DNA from: Morella rubra
Taxonomy: Eukaryota > Streptophyta > Magnoliopsida > Fagales > Myricaceae
NCBI GenBank assembly: GCA_003952965.2
Contig: CM025852.1
Coordinates: forward strand, 22,476,280 to 22,540,279
Length of the DNA stretch: 64,000 nt
Reading direction: 5' to 3'
The notes beneath the pieces are model-generated. The model worked only from the letters and a program-made list of their open reading frames with translations, had not been told where the DNA came from and ran no database searches. The position numbers and the translations under genes were made by a program. The first letter of the stretch is position 1. Each line of letters opens with the position of its first letter. Positions 37,309-50,991 of this stretch are shown here, piece after piece.

Positions 37309-40300
37309 ATGCGGCGGCGTCCGGCCGAATACCGGCGCCCGATTCGAAGGAGGTTTTCATGTTGGATCTGGGCGCTTTTTGGGTTGTTCTCTATTGCAGG
37401 TCTGGTTTTGTTTGTACTTCATCATAACCAGCGGGAAGATCGGGTGGAACAGCCGGTTTTGGTAAGGATACAGAGGAACCTGATGCTACTATATTGTTAT
37501 TTGTCACTATCCCATCTGCTTTTTGGATTTAAATGCTCTAGGGTGCTGAATTTATTACGTTTTTATGATACCCAGTTAATTGTAGAGCATTTGGATTTGA
37601 TATGCTTGTTAAAATTTGGTTTGAATGGGTAACTGACTTTGGACACTGCCCTTGAGATGAATTGTGCGATAAAGAATTGGGCTTTTCTGATCTTAATTAT
37701 TTTCTGCGATTTGGGCCTGAGTATTCTGAGTTTGATGACCAATTTTTGGGCATGTAGCTTGATTTGCATATAGCAAGAATTGCAGAAGTCTCGTATGTAG
37801 TCAATACATATAAATCAGAATTTGAAGTCGTTAAAGATTGTTGACCAGCTTAATCTTGCACAATATGTTGTCGTTGGATTCTTTGTGCTGCAATAGTGAC
37901 CCTATGGTATGATAATCTCCAAGACCTGGTTATTGGTGTCAATTCTGTGTTCTGCTATGACAGAAAAGCATTAAATAATTTTGGAGGCGACACTAAAATT
38001 TTATGTATACTTTTGCAAGTAGTGCCAGCATTGTTTGTTTCACTTCAGATCATGGCAAAGTGCATCGTGCAAGGTCAAATGTAATCCTAACTTACAACAG
38101 AAATGCAAAAGTTATATATTTCTTGGACTGAACTCTGATGAATGGTGCCATCTTCATATCACCTAGGTTCATAGATTTCAAATTTTTGACCAACTTCTGG
38201 ATTGCAGGTCTGCAATTTAGTAATGCTAAGCTGTGTCAATTCAGAAGTTAAGATACGATAGCTTTCTGAAACGCACCATACTGGAAAGTTTTGAGTTCTG
38301 TGAAGCGTCCCTACGTATTAATTAAATATGTAAAACAACCTTGTTAAAGGAACCATGTTTTGTCTGTCTGTTTAGGCTATCAACTTGTAACCAGGAGCTC
38401 ACCATTCTTTGATGAAGATTCGGGACAGTCTCTTGCATAATTCCACAGCTAGGTTTGCTATCCATCGTTGCTCATTTTAAGTTAAATTAAAATTACATTT
38501 TTTTCACCTGGTCTCATGTGGTTGATGAGGCACAGTGAGCCATACGGTGGTGCCACAAGGACTAGTTGAAATCGAAAAAAGTATTTCTGTTACATCAGCA
38601 ATTACTGTCCTCAGTGCTATGGCAAGACAGGGTAGGGGTAACGTTGTATTGTTTCTGGATGGTCAAGGATTAAACTGAAAAAATCAATAGTTCAGGGACG
38701 AATAAGAATTTGACATACATAAAAGTTCAGGGTCCAAAGTCGTGTTTTGACCTAAGAATTGTTTTCTCTGTTAGTGATTTGAATTGAGGAGACAGGTGAA
38801 ATCTCATACTAACTAAAGGTATTTGTTCACTGTTAGTATATGTGGTTTTTTAATTAGTTGGTGGTTGGAGATATTTACTGAAAAAGGGAATCAATCTTTT
38901 AATCCATCAAGATAGTTGAAAAGATCTTCAGGAAGAGAATCCCTTCCCATTGACTTGCCTACGTTACTATATTGCATAAATTTGGGCTATTTTGGGAGAA
39001 TATAAGAGCACAAGGCTCGCATGTATCCAGTTGATCTCTTTGGTACTTACCTCTAGGTATACCTTCATATTAAGGTACTTGTTATTTCAAAAATTCTTTA
39101 CCTCCACATTGTCAATACTTGAGTCTTCTTACTCAATATGGCTTATGTAGGAAATGACATAGCATACTTTTCCTATTTGATGCTTTCCTTGTTTTCTAGA
39201 AAAATTTCCTCTCTTTCAAATCGCTAGAAACTATTTCCTTCTTAATACAGGGAACCTATATGTGTTTGTGAGGGAATAAGTATGATGACCAGGCTGCAAT
39301 GATTTATCTCAAGATTTTAATTACTGTCTGGTTGACAATAGCAAATAATACATCTACTATATTATCCAGAAAAAAAAAATATTGACGTTCCCACAAGATC
39401 CCTTCACCAAGTCCCTATGATGGTGCGTGATGTTAATGTGATTATTTTCTGAATAAGATAGACCTATAACCCTTTCCTTTTCTCATTTTCACTGGGCTCA
39501 ATAAGAGTCTAGTGGTTAGAAATACTGTTTTAAACAGGTTTGATAAGTGGTCCTAATTATTAAAATCGCATGCAACAAGTTTGCTTAATTGCCTCTTTAA
39601 TACATTATATTTGTTCGGTTAATGTGAGTTTCATGAATCATTGATACGTTGACATTATACTGTTGATTTTATACATCAGCACCAAAGAGGCTATATGCAA
39701 CTCGCCCTAGCTGCTATTGCGAAATTGTGTTTCTAATTCAATATCAGAATTTGTCCATTTCTCCGTAGTGTCTTTGTGGAGTTGATTATTTCATTCATAT
39801 TTTGTTCCTAATGTAATGCAATTGTTAGGTTTTTTTTTTTTTTTTTTGCACTTCAGTAAGATAAGGGTCAATGCATTTTTGGAATAGGTTTTGCAATTTC
39901 ATAATGTTGTTCCCTAATTTAAGAATTAAGGGTTATTGCTTTTTCCACAAAATTAAATTTCTTTGAGCCATTGTTTCCTATGATGAATTGATTGCTATTA
40001 CTGCAAATTTTTATGATATGGCCCGTCACCTGTTGGATTTGTCAGTTGACTTACCATGTGGACCTCCCTTTGCCAGGAGAGAGATGCAAGAATTGAACAG
40101 GTTGACCACAAGGATTTGAATTTTACTGAACAAATATTGAGTGCTACCTCATTTTCCCGGCAATTAGCAGAGCAAATGACACTTGCCAAGGCTTATGTCA
40201 TTATTGCCAAAGAGCACAATAATCTTCACCTTGCTTGGGAGCTGAGCTCAAGAATCAGAAGTTGCCAGCTCTTGCTTTCGAGAGCTGCCATGAGAGGGGA

Positions 40301-41531
40301 GCCCATCACATTAAAGGAAGCAGAGCCAATAATTAAAAGTCTATCATCTCTTATTTTTAAGGCTCAGGATGCCCACTATGACATTGCAACGACAATAATG
40401 ACCATGAAATCTCATATTCAAGCCCTTGAAGAGCGTGCAAATGTTGCAATAGTCCAAAGCACGGTGTTTGGGCAACTGGCAGCTGAGGCACTACCCAAAA
40501 GTCTTCATTGCATAAATGTTAAACTCACTGTTGATTGGCTTAAAAAGCAATCTCTGCAAGGACTGGCTGATGACAAGAGAAACTCTCCTCGATTTACTGA
40601 CAATAATCTATATCATTTCTGCATATTTTCGGATAATGTGCTGGCTACCTCTGTAGTTGTCAACTCTACTGTCTCCAATGCTGATCATCCAAAGCAGCTG
40701 GTGTTCCATGTTGTCACAAATGGAGTCAATTATGGAGCGATGCAGGCTTGGTTCCTCAGTAATGACTTCAAAGGGTCTACCATAGAAGTGCAGAACATTG
40801 AGGACTTTACTTGGTTAAATGCATCTTATGCTCCCATCGTGAAACAGCTGCTTGATGCCAATTCATGGGCCTACTATTTTGGAGGAGATCAAGATTTGAA
40901 GGTGGAGCCTAAACTGCGAAATCCAAAGTACCTGTCTTTGCTGAATCACCTTCGGTTTTACATTCCAGAGATCTATCCACAACTTGAGAAGGTAGTTTTC
41001 CTTGATGATGATGTTGTTGTCCAGAAGGATCTGACACCACTTTTTTCATTGGATTTGCATGGAAATGTGAATGGAGCAGTGGAAACTTGTCTTGAAGCAT
41101 TTCATCGTTATTACAAGTATCTCAATTTCTCAAACTCGATTATCAGCTCAAAGTTTGATCCACATACATGTGGATGGGCATTTGGCATGAATGTTTTTGA
41201 CTTGATTGCATGGAAAAAAGCAAATGTGACTGCACGGTATCATCATTGGCAGGAGCAGAATGCTGATGCGACACTGTGGAAGCTGGGTACACTTCCTGCT
41301 GGTCTCCTAACTTTTTATGGTCTAACAGAGCCACTTGATCGGAGATGGCATGTGTTAGGGCTGGGATATGATTTGAATATTGACAACCGTTTGATTGAGA
41401 GTGCAGCAGTAATTCACTTTAATGGGAATATGAAGCCATGGCTAAAGTTGGCCATTGGCAGATATAAGCCCCTATGGGAAAGGTACGTAAATCAGAACCA
41501 CCCACATCTCCAAGATTGCCTCACAAGTTAA
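37309..41531 (+). CDS. GAUT11: Galacturonosyltransferase 11-type GT8 enzyme
   Basis: Two exons, 37309-37461 and 40077-41531, join in phase to give 535 residues; Arabidopsis GAUT11 (At1g18580) is close to 537. It is a type II Golgi membrane protein: a basic cytosolic N-terminus (MRRRPAEYRR), one membrane helix at about residues 19-38, then a luminal catalytic domain. The stem carries AEQMTLAKAY and SRIRSCQLLLS. The GT8 core has HFCIFSDNVLA, the metal-binding FLDDDVVVQKD (Asp 361-363), GMNVFDL and the C-terminal HFNGNMKPW (His 498). The family transfers galacturonic acid from UDP-GalA to homogalacturonan in pectin synthesis. The first ATG in the frame was chosen because MRRR plus the membrane helix matches the family start. 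The intron is 2615 bp. Confidence 0.95.
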
Positions 41532-44500
41532 AATGTGCTACTTCTTGATTGCCACCAATTATTATGCGATCTGCAACATTTTTATTCTCAACCTGTGATC
41601 GGATCGTTGTCGAGCCAGAAGCAGAAAATTTTGACTTAAGTAGAAGGTTTTTTTTTTCAAAAAAAAAGCTTTTTTATTTTCTCATCATAGTTTCTTCAAA
41701 GAAAAAGAATGATTTGTATACATAAGGATTAAATGTACTAGGTGAGCAGGTTTGAAGGATTTTTTTTGGGCTGATGGGGTTTACCATTCCCCTTTATAAG
41801 CTGTAGAATTATTTGTTCTTTGGCCATTCTTGTAATAATTTATCTTCTCTTTAATTACAATTTTACTGAACCAAAATAGTTGTTGTAACTTGCATTCATA
41901 TTCTAATTGTTCATAAGATCCACCAGAAAATCTGGTTACAACGATAAAGGGAACTTTGTATCCCACGTTTGATGGGGTGCAGAACCAAGTCCTTCAGCAT
42001 GGAATCTCCACATCGCAAGGGGATAACATTAGGCTGCCTGCTCCTATGTTTGGGGGTTCTGGGTTTACCTGTTTTGTATCCCAAGCTTTCTTCCCTAGTT
42101 CTGGTATGGACGGGTATTTGCCATGAACATCTCGGTTCCTTTATGTCCTTGTTATGGAGGTGTAAAGATACCGGTGTTCACACTGCCATCCAAGAGGCTC
42201 CTGCTGAACTCTTTGGGTGAGCGTTGGGTTCATGCAGGACAAAGAAGCTAATGACTACCAGAACAATTGGCCCAGAAATCTCGTGGACAAGTTGACCACT
42301 GCCATCCCTTTTCTGGGTCATTCTTTCTTCCTAAAAAAATGCTCCAATCTCCAAACAAATTATCAAGCACCTCGTTAAAACAGACCAGATTGTCTTATAA
42401 GAAACCAATAACGTGAGTCTAGAGTTTGAGAAACTACCAAGTCGTCAATAGTTTGTCAGTTTCCTGTTCTCTTTTCCCTTTTCCCGAGTACTCGTGACAG
42501 TCAATGACCTCTTAGGTTGAAGTTTCTTACGTTTTTCGTCCCACCTAAAACACAAGTGGCTTTAAGCTTTGGTCTACTAGCAAAAGCAAAAGAAAGGTCG
42601 GCCAACCGGCCTTAGACTTGCATGCAGAGACCAGAGGTCCAAAACCCCCGGAAGTAATCTACGTGGTTTATGCGTAGAGGCCCTCTAAGTTTTTCTACCT
42701 TTACGGGAGGGATATCGATTAGGCTTAAATCCATACAGCCAAATGGCTCCTCTAGGCCCTTTTAGGCTTTTTTTTCCCCCCCAAGAATTAGTGCGCTTTT
42801 CTTTGACAGACGTAAACCCTGATCTCATACAACACCGACATATATGCATATTATCAGCATATTTCAATTGGCTTCACAATTGTCACGCACGCCAAATGCT
42901 TGAGTAAATGTCCTCGGTTGACTTTGAGATCATGAAGCTGTGATGCCAACGAGCTAGGAGTTCAAGCTGTCTAGCATTACCAACTTTTGATCCCTCTCCA
43001 ATCCGTTTCCTAAAAAACAAAGAACTTATGGATGATGTACTTGGAAAGAGAAATGCAACCAATACAATATGTACGATATGCATTCCTCCCAACTACTGAA
43101 AGCCACACTTCAACCTTAGGGAAACGAAGTGCTTGGCTTGGAAGATTACCCTACACCCAATAAGCCACATTTGATCCTTCTATCACCATCCCTTCATTTG
43201 CCCCTCCATCCCCCTGATGCCGACCCCCCACCACCACCGCTTAACTTTGCCACTTGCTGGGTCCTGCCTCATATGCCCGGTCCACCTCCTAATTTGTGAG
43301 TCCCACAAACATCGCACAGAGCACAGACGCAGTCATCCACATGGAGGACAGTCAAATGAGGCTTTAAGAACTTTCCTAATCACCAATTTTTATGCAAACC
43401 CACAACATGGAGACAGCTTTCTATGCGTGTGGGCCCAGCTTCGGGGAGTGTATTAATTGGGGGCCTTTAGTCAGGAACCAAGATCAAAGGTAGGATATTA
43501 ACTCCGCGTGAATCTTGTTGGGGATTTGATACCAGCATTTTTTTTAATTACCTGAAAATTTAAGATTTGGCAGATTTTGTCTTACATGGGAGTGGGTGCC
43601 TCTACTCTTAGCTTAAATTAGAAAATATAACACATGGAAGTGGGTGCAGCCAGCACCTTCGACCGAGGCACCCACTTTTAATTAGACCATAATAACCCTC
43701 ATATTATATATATTTTTTTTTTTTGGGGCGCCAAAAAAAAAACTTTCCATACCTCTGCAGGCAAAGCTATGGTATATTGGTATGTAATTTAATCGTGAGT
43801 AGCCTTGATAGTTAAGGCGCACCTTAGAATTTGTAAATAATACGGTTGGTTGTTGCTTTAGCATTCTCGAGATTTATGCATACATTAGGTGAGTTTACTT
43901 GGACGAGCGTGTTATATAAGATTTTTGTTCGCACCTAGAAAAAAGCTTGGTCTTTCATACCCAAAGGACAAGAATTTTCAATGATCTTTAAGATATTCTA
44001 ATGGATATAAAAATTGTCATATAATCAAGTTTTCCAACTTCATCAAAATGGTTATTCTATGTCTGCAGTAATAAAAGCATCAACAAAACTTGCGTTATGT
44101 GTACAAAACACTTCATAGGATAAACTAAAACATTGACCTATGAGCACATCATTAATCTATATTTCAGAATAGCTCACTTTGTGTTTCTTCTTATCTTTCA
44201 TCTTCCCAACTGGGTAGACAACAATTAACAATGGTTGTTTATGGTGACACCATTTATGTCTCTACAATTATTCCCAATCTCATAGTTTTCACCATACACA
44301 CACTACATGTAGACACCACCACAAACAATCAAACAATACAGTTTAAGTGCATTTACTGCCCATTTTAACCCCAAATAAACTAATTAATCAAAGTACAAGC
44401 AGTCTCTAAAAAGTTGATGTGTCAAGTGTAGTGATATGGTAACTTTTTTTTGCTTAGGTGATATAGGAAATAATAGGCACGTAACAAAGTTGCCGTAACG

Positions 44501-45146
44501 AGGATAATTTGTGCAAGACGCATCAACATACGTATTATTTAAGTTACAAATTTTATTCCATAATCGAGGAATTACAGTTTGTTACCATTGTAACTTTTAA
44601 GAATCTCAAGCATTTTGTGAGACAACAAACGGATATTGATGGAAGGGATCATCATTTAAGGCCATTCCTAAATAATGCTCAAATGATAAATAATCCAAGT
44701 GTATGGAATCATTATAGAAGAAATTAAGAGGATCTCTAGGGTAATTTAGTCAGCGAAGTAATCGAGAGGGTAATTAGGGCCCATGAAGCCATGGAGAGAG
44801 AGAAAGAAAGGGGTCATGAAGCCTCCTATATGGGTCCCACCTTCCTCACTTGGAGTAAGAGTAGCCCTAAGAGCAAAGATATAAAAATAAAACGACAGGA
44901 GTCGTCCTCAGAAAAAGAAAAAGGTAATAGACGACAGCCCAACATTCGAGTGTCCATCTCAGCCGTTGGGCAGATGAGCTGTCCTTTTTGTCTCGCTTCC
45001 ACAATCCTTAACTCTCCTCCTCCCTTCTCTTCTCTCTCTTTTAAGTCCTCAATTACCATGACCACTATTCCATACTTCTTCCTCCTCAGCCAAATATACC
45101 ATCGTCTTCTTTTGTAATTGTCCCTCTCTGTTTTGAACTTTTGTGT
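41532..45146. other. Intergenic DNA between GAUT11 and the DUF620 gene
   Basis: The 3' UTR of GAUT11 probably extends to about 41880. Short open frames at 41969-42220, 42685-42867 and 43217-43456 have no recognisable features. A small inverted repeat lies at 43591-43676. The CT-rich sequence at about 44980-45146 is probably the leader of the next gene. Confidence 0.5.
43591..43676. repeat. Inverted repeat, 12-bp perfect ends
   Basis: AGTGGGTGCCTC at 43591-43602 is matched by its reverse complement at 43665-43676. A further partial copy (AAGTGGGTGCAG) lies between them. Confidence 0.7.
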
Positions 45147-47678
45147 ATGGGTTCCAAAATGCGAAGGAAGCAGCAGATGTGGTACGTCCCGCAACCTTTG
45201 ACCCCGCTAATGGAATGGCCCGACCCGGAAACGCAAGAAGAAGGGAACAAAAAGGAGAGGTCTTGGGAAGTCATACGTGAGTGGTTTATAAGAACGCCAA
45301 AAAGTTCGCCGGCAAGTAATTTCTCTGGTTCGTTGGATGGAAATATGCAAGCCAAGAGGCAAGATTTGAGGCTACTGCTGGGTGTACTCGGCTGTCCTCT
45401 CGCTCCCATTCCCCTTGCCAGTGACCCAGTTGATCCGCCTCACATCAAAGACATTCCTATGGTATGAGAACTAGTCATTATGTTCTCTTGCTTTTAGTAT
45501 TGAATTTTGTCGGATTGTGTGTGACGTTGTTTTGTTTGTTCTTGAACAGGAAAACTCCACTGCAAACTACATTATACAACAATATTTGGCGGCCACGGGA
45601 TGTCTGAAACAAGGAAAGTGTGCGAAAAACATGTACGCTACGGGCATGGTGAAGATGGTCTGTTGTGAAACGGAGGTTTCCTCTGGGAAAAATGTGAAAA
45701 CTTTGGGAACAAGAAGCGGGGAGAACGGTTGCTTTGTTTTTTGGCAAATGTCGCCCGGCAATTGGTCTCTGGATCTGGTTGTGGGAGGCAATCAGGTTAT
45801 CGCTGGTAGCGACGGGAAGATTGTGTGGCGCCACACCCCTTGGCTCGGCACGCACGCAGCCAAAGGCCCCCAGCGCCCACTCCGCCGTATCATACAGGTA
45901 TTTGTTCAAGTCTTCTTTTCCTTTTCTCCGACAACGGGAGATTAGTATATACACAATCAATCAAATAGGAAATAGGAATATTTGATATCTCGTACAATAA
46001 TTCCCAGATTGTAATGAGATATGCCAGTGGTCTTTTTTTCTTCTGATTTATGGAAAATTCTGAGCTTCCCAAAACTAGTCATAAAAAGCTCAAGCTACGA
46101 AGTTTTCATTTGGGTCCAAACTCACACGGCTCAAACTAAACAATAACTTCTATACCAGATTCTGGGAAACAAACCATTAAGAGATTTATTTTCACCGGAA
46201 TTGATAGAGACCCATTTGTTATTATTCCCTGAGCCAGCTAGAGACCCACTAAAGCTTATCCAGGTAAAGTTCAAAGACTTGTCCATTCAAATTCCTTTAG
46301 CGGACAAAGATAATGGATGGAGGAACGAAGACACAATCCCAAGGAATGGCATATTGGCTGACAATGATAGAGACACGGTCCCAAGCTTTACCCTACAGGG
46401 CTTCTTTTCTCTGAACACTCGCTGAGTCACGGGTAGCACGTGGTTTATCTTTGTGATGTCATCTACGATCTTATCTATCTATTCGTCGTATTGGGATTGC
46501 TGCCGGCTGTTACTAAAGTGCATTGCAAATTATTCTGTCTTTAACTTTTTCTCTTTTTTTATTTTCTGGGCTTTTCCTTTTTGCACTGCCATCCAGAAAA
46601 CAAAGAAGGTGAACGATCGATGCCGCATTTATCGCATCATAAACCTTGCTTTTCTCGTCTCGTCTTTTCCCCCACTTCTTTGTTTCTTTCCTATTATTCT
46701 CATTTCACTCCCTACGTTTGCTTTTATAGAAAAATAAGTCTTTTCTTTTCAGCAGCTCTTTTTTTTTTTTTTGTTTTTTTTTTTTTCAATTTTAGTAACT
46801 CAGGGGAAAACCAAGTGCAACTTGCACAGATGTAGAAACCCTATGAAGTTTTCAAAGCCAGACTTTTCTTTTCTTGCTTGAAGATGATATAGCAATTTAT
46901 AACATGTTTTTGCTCAAGGAATGCTTGTTTGCTAATCGGCTAAAATCTCCTTGAATTATCTCATCTTGGGTGTTTCAGAACAATTTCAAATTTGACATAA
47001 AGAGAAAAATCAATAGCCAAAAATAAAACGGAAACTGATTTTATAAAGTTGGCAGCGACAAAGATGACATCAAGAAATGACAGGCTTGTGAGGAAATTAG
47101 AGACTAATTAATCATCTGTACCAAATGTACTGAGAATATTGTTGTTTTAGCTTGCGTGGTTATCATCAAAGCTATCCATGCAGGGCCTGGATCCAAAAAC
47201 CACAGCCAGCTTATTTGCCGATGCCCAGTGCTTGGGGGAGAAACGAATTGGCCACGACGACTGCTTTGTACTCAAAGTATCCGCTGATAAAGCAACCGTA
47301 ATGGAAAGAAGCGAAGGCCCCGCCGAGGTGATCAGGCATGTATTTTACGGCTATTTCTGCCAAAAGAGTGGCCTCCTTGTATACTTGGAGGACTCCCACC
47401 TCACGAGGGTACAAACCCCAGAAAACGAAACTGTGTACTGGGAGATCAGCATAGGAAGCAGCATTGGAGACTACAGAGATGTTGACGGCGTGATGATTGC
47501 CCATCGAGGAAGGTCCATTGCCACGGTTTTCAGGTTTGGGGAGTTGTCCCAGCAACATTGCAGGACAAGAATGGAAGAAGTTTGGACCATTGATGACGTC
47601 GTTTATAATGTTCCGGGACTCTCTCTGGACTACTTCATCCCTCCGGCCGATATTGTTGACCACGTACACTCCCCATGA
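45147..47678 (+). CDS. DUF620 family protein
   Basis: Three exons, 45147-45461, 45550-45897 and 47184-47678, join in phase 0 at both junctions to give 385 residues, the usual length of the family. It begins MGSKMRRKQQMWYVPQPLTP. The DUF620 region (about residue 90 to 350) shows NYIIQQYLAATGCLK, FVFWQMSPGNWSLDLVVGG, WLGTHAAKGPQRPLRR, GLDPKTTASLF, CFVLKVSA and EVWTIDDVVYNVPGLS, ending in a short tail. There is no signal peptide or membrane segment. The biochemical function of DUF620 is unknown. It is convergent with the APL gene. From memory the Arabidopsis neighbour of APL, At1g79420, is also DUF620. Intron 2 (1286 bp) has no recognisable content. Confidence 0.92.
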
Positions 47679-48257
47679 TTAACTAACTGTTGGGATGTTC
47701 TTATGTCTTGCATGCGTTTTGTTTCCTTAAAAGCCATATACGAGGGGGGATGGTGTAGTTTAGTGTACGTGTAGATGATTCAAATTTCCAGTTAGTACGC
47801 TGAGAATGACCAATTGGAGCTGTGGATGGAATAAGAGATAATCGGTGCTTCTTTTCTTTCTTTTCTTTTCTTTTTTTCCTGTTTAATTTGCCTTTTTTTT
47901 GTAAGGGATTTCGTGTCTCAGAAAATGCCTCAAGGCGAAGTTGCATCTGTGTTAAGTACCCCTTTTATCAAATTTCTTCCTGGTTTTGCTAATTAATAGG
48001 AAGAAATTAGTTAGTCAATAATCATGGGGTTTGGGTTGTTCCACAAAACTGGTAAGGAAAACCAACTAAGTCATAGAGATATATATTACAAAGGACGAAG
48101 TATGTTGAAAAATGATATCAGTAGATGGACAGAGCTTATGCCAGTTATTGGGCCCAATTGGGCTGTCCTTCAACCCATAGGTGGCACTGATCGAGTACCT
48201 CTTCAATATTCTTTTAGAAAAAACAGTACTTTCTCAGGATCAACCAGTCAATTATCA

Positions 48258-48383
48258 GGTAAAGGCGATCTTAGCACTGTGTGGATTAAGTGCACTGGTC
48301 CCGAAGTTTGTTACTTCAATGGTAAAGATGATCTTAAGATTATGTTGATTAAGTGCACGACCCGAAGTTTACCTGTACGTGAG
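48258..48383. repeat. Imperfect tandem repeat, period about 63 bp
   Basis: GGTAAAGGCGATCTTAG at 48258 recurs as GGTAAAGATGATCTTAAG at 48321. Both units continue with GATTAAGTGCAC and CCCGAAGTTT. It lies in an unassigned 160-codon open frame. Confidence 0.75.
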
Positions 48384-49214
48384 ATGAGTTTACTCTTGTA
48401 TAAACCTACTATGCAAGATTTCTCTAATTGTTTCCCAAAAATAATATTACAAGCTTGCAAGAGAGAACTTCTTTCTTTCCTCTTGCTATATATTCTCGAT
48501 GCCTAAAGATTACTTAGGTAGAATTTGGGTGGATATTGCTCTTCTTCTCTTAAGAATTATTTTGTGTGAAAATTCTGAGAAATTTGTATCTCTAGAAAAG
48601 TTATCTGAGGTCCATTGACGATTTTTTGTTGTTTATTTTTTGGCTAATCAAATTATGGAATTAATTATGTTTGTTTTGGCGAAAAAACCATCTTGCAATT
48701 GAATTTTATGCTTCCATTAATGTTGCTATTTTCAGCTTGTGTTTTTGATAATTGTCTAATTGGGCCCAACTTACTGGGCCCATACTTCTTATTGCGACAC
48801 CTTCAGATTATACGCCTTTTGGTCCACTCTTTACCAGGAGGCCGCAAAGAGATATTATATCCTACCAAAGCCCAATTTGCAAGGGATAAGTTCGGTCTGA
48901 CCCTCTGGGATATTACCCACTACAACTTCAAGGTTATGCAGCATGGTCATTCTTTATTCCCTTTTTGTTAAGCAATTAATTTCAGGGCTAAATATATTTT
49001 TCACCTGCCTATCATTAGATCACTAACACATTGCATCTTAAACTCTTGACTTCGTGATATTTGGTCCCTCAATTACTACATTTGTACACTTGCATCCCTG
49101 CAATTATTTTGGACGATATTTTACTTCAGTGATAACGATTTACCCTCATTACTTTTATATTTTTTGTGAGAGTAAAGTCGTTATTTCATTGAATCAAAAT
49201 ATCAATTTATGTTT

Positions 49215-49400
49215 TGTTGAAAATGTAAAGTCTCACATTGCTAAAGCAATGTGGGCAATTGAAACTAATGGCTTATAAATAAAGCCTCAATGTAACCTTT
49301 TGAATATAAGTGAGAAAACCGAATGTCCAGTTGAACCTTCCAACAATGGATGTAGGTCAATGACTGGACCACTTAAAATCTTGTCTCACAAGGTGCAATA
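49215..49400 (+). mobile_element. Possible LTR or TRIM fragment
   Basis: Starts TGTTGAAAATGTAAAGTCTCACATTG, a pattern like the 5' end of short plant LTRs with a CCACATTG-type phrase, followed by a TATA-like TTATAAATA and AACCTTTTGAATATAAG. The end of the LTR and a primer-binding site were not located. Confidence 0.3.
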
Positions 49401-50948
49401 TACATGCCAGTGACCCAATAGTCGATGGGCAAATTTTGTATTTTTTTCCTTAATTTATATAATTCAAAATTGCATATAGAATGAGTCATGGATTGATGGA
49501 TGAATCACATTGGCCATGCACCAATGATAACGCAGGGTGTTATAGGAGAAATAACGTAACGTCTTGATGAAATATCAGTTCTTGGATCACCGGCCTTTGC
49601 TAGCTAGAAGGCATACAGATCTTAATACTTACTTTAGTTACGTACTTTTGTGACTGCAGGCACCACTAGTGCATGTACTTTATGTCACATTAGTGCATGT
49701 GTTTGCACCTAATCATACCGACCATCAAAGTACATTAATAATTCGAAAAGAATTATTATATTTACAATAATAAATAAGCTGACGTGATCGGATAATTTTT
49801 TTTTTATGTCTGTTTATTTAATATTTTGAACAAAGTTGTAAGCAACGTGCAGGAAATAACCAGTTTCATTATTGCTGAATTGCCGTTTATACTTCTCAAC
49901 CTAAAGGTGTGTCTTTGTCTTCTTCTTCTTCTTCTTCTTTTTTTTATTTTCGCTTTGGCTATCATCGATCGAAACTCTATTCTTAATCTATCCCTTTAGG
50001 TTTAAATAATTGCCCGTCTCTAACATCCTATATTATGGCAACATTTGTGGTCGCAAAGGACATCAAAGATTGACAACGTACGTCGTATAATAACTGTCAT
50101 CCTTTAATTTCTTTCTCTATTTTATTCCTATAAAGAAAAAACATATTTCTGAGCCTCCTGCTGAAATTTGACTAACCTTGAGGAGGCTCCAACTATGAGA
50201 GAGAGAGAGGAGAGAGAGATGGCTAGCTATAGGGGGAGCAAAAGAAGCTTCTGTGCTGTGCTTTGTTTGATCTAGGAAATTGTTTAGTACTAGCCCCAAA
50301 GTTGTCAAGTACTGAGTGAGCAGATCACAGAATCCAAAGTGTTTGAATTGATCGCTGCAAATGATTTGCATTTGCATGGAAGAATGTGCCGTGAATCACT
50401 TGCCTTATATTTGTATTTGTGTATTACTACTCATATCTCCTATCATATATATACACGATGAATCTCTGAATAAACAAGAACTCAAATGCATGTAAATCGT
50501 AATACAAGGGAATCGCCCCATGCATCATCAGCTTTTAATGCAGGAGTAGTACTCTTTAGCTTTGTGCACATAAAGGTAGAAGCTTCCTCGATATGTGCAC
50601 GCATGGGAGTGCGTTGTATTCTTCCTTCCCTTTAGACTTTATTAGCTTTTCCTCTTTCCCCCCTTCTCTCTTCTCTCTCTGAGTGTGGTGGGAGCGAGGG
50701 AGCTTTCTTGCCAACTTGCAGTGGCTACATTTTCTCTGCAACCAATAAAGCTAGTGTCACCACCATCTTTTTCCCTTCCAGAAAGAAAAACCTCTGCATG
50801 GACCTAATTTCAGATCGGCGATTTGGAGAGAGAGGGAGAGAGTTCTTATAAGATAATCAAAAGGACAGGGGTCAGCATATGAGCTGGGTCAAGGAAGCCA
50901 GCTGATAGCTTTCAATGAACTCGCATCGAAATTAACAATTAATTGCAC

Positions 50949-50991
<43 letters not shown>
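50949..50991. repeat. Compound (CT)n(AT)n microsatellite
   Basis: About 13 CT units pass directly into about 8 AT units. It lies downstream of the APL gene. Confidence 0.9.

Noticed and set aside
41969..42220. 83-codon frame downstream of GAUT11
   Set aside because: No recognisable domain and no exon partner; it is probably 3' flank.
46201..46425. Extra exon in DUF620 intron 2
   Set aside because: The flanking exons join in phase 0 and give the full family sequence without it.
50150..50195. Small hairpin (GAGCCTCCT/AGGAGGCTC) as a microRNA precursor
   Set aside because: The stem is only about 9 bp and matches no microRNA I know.
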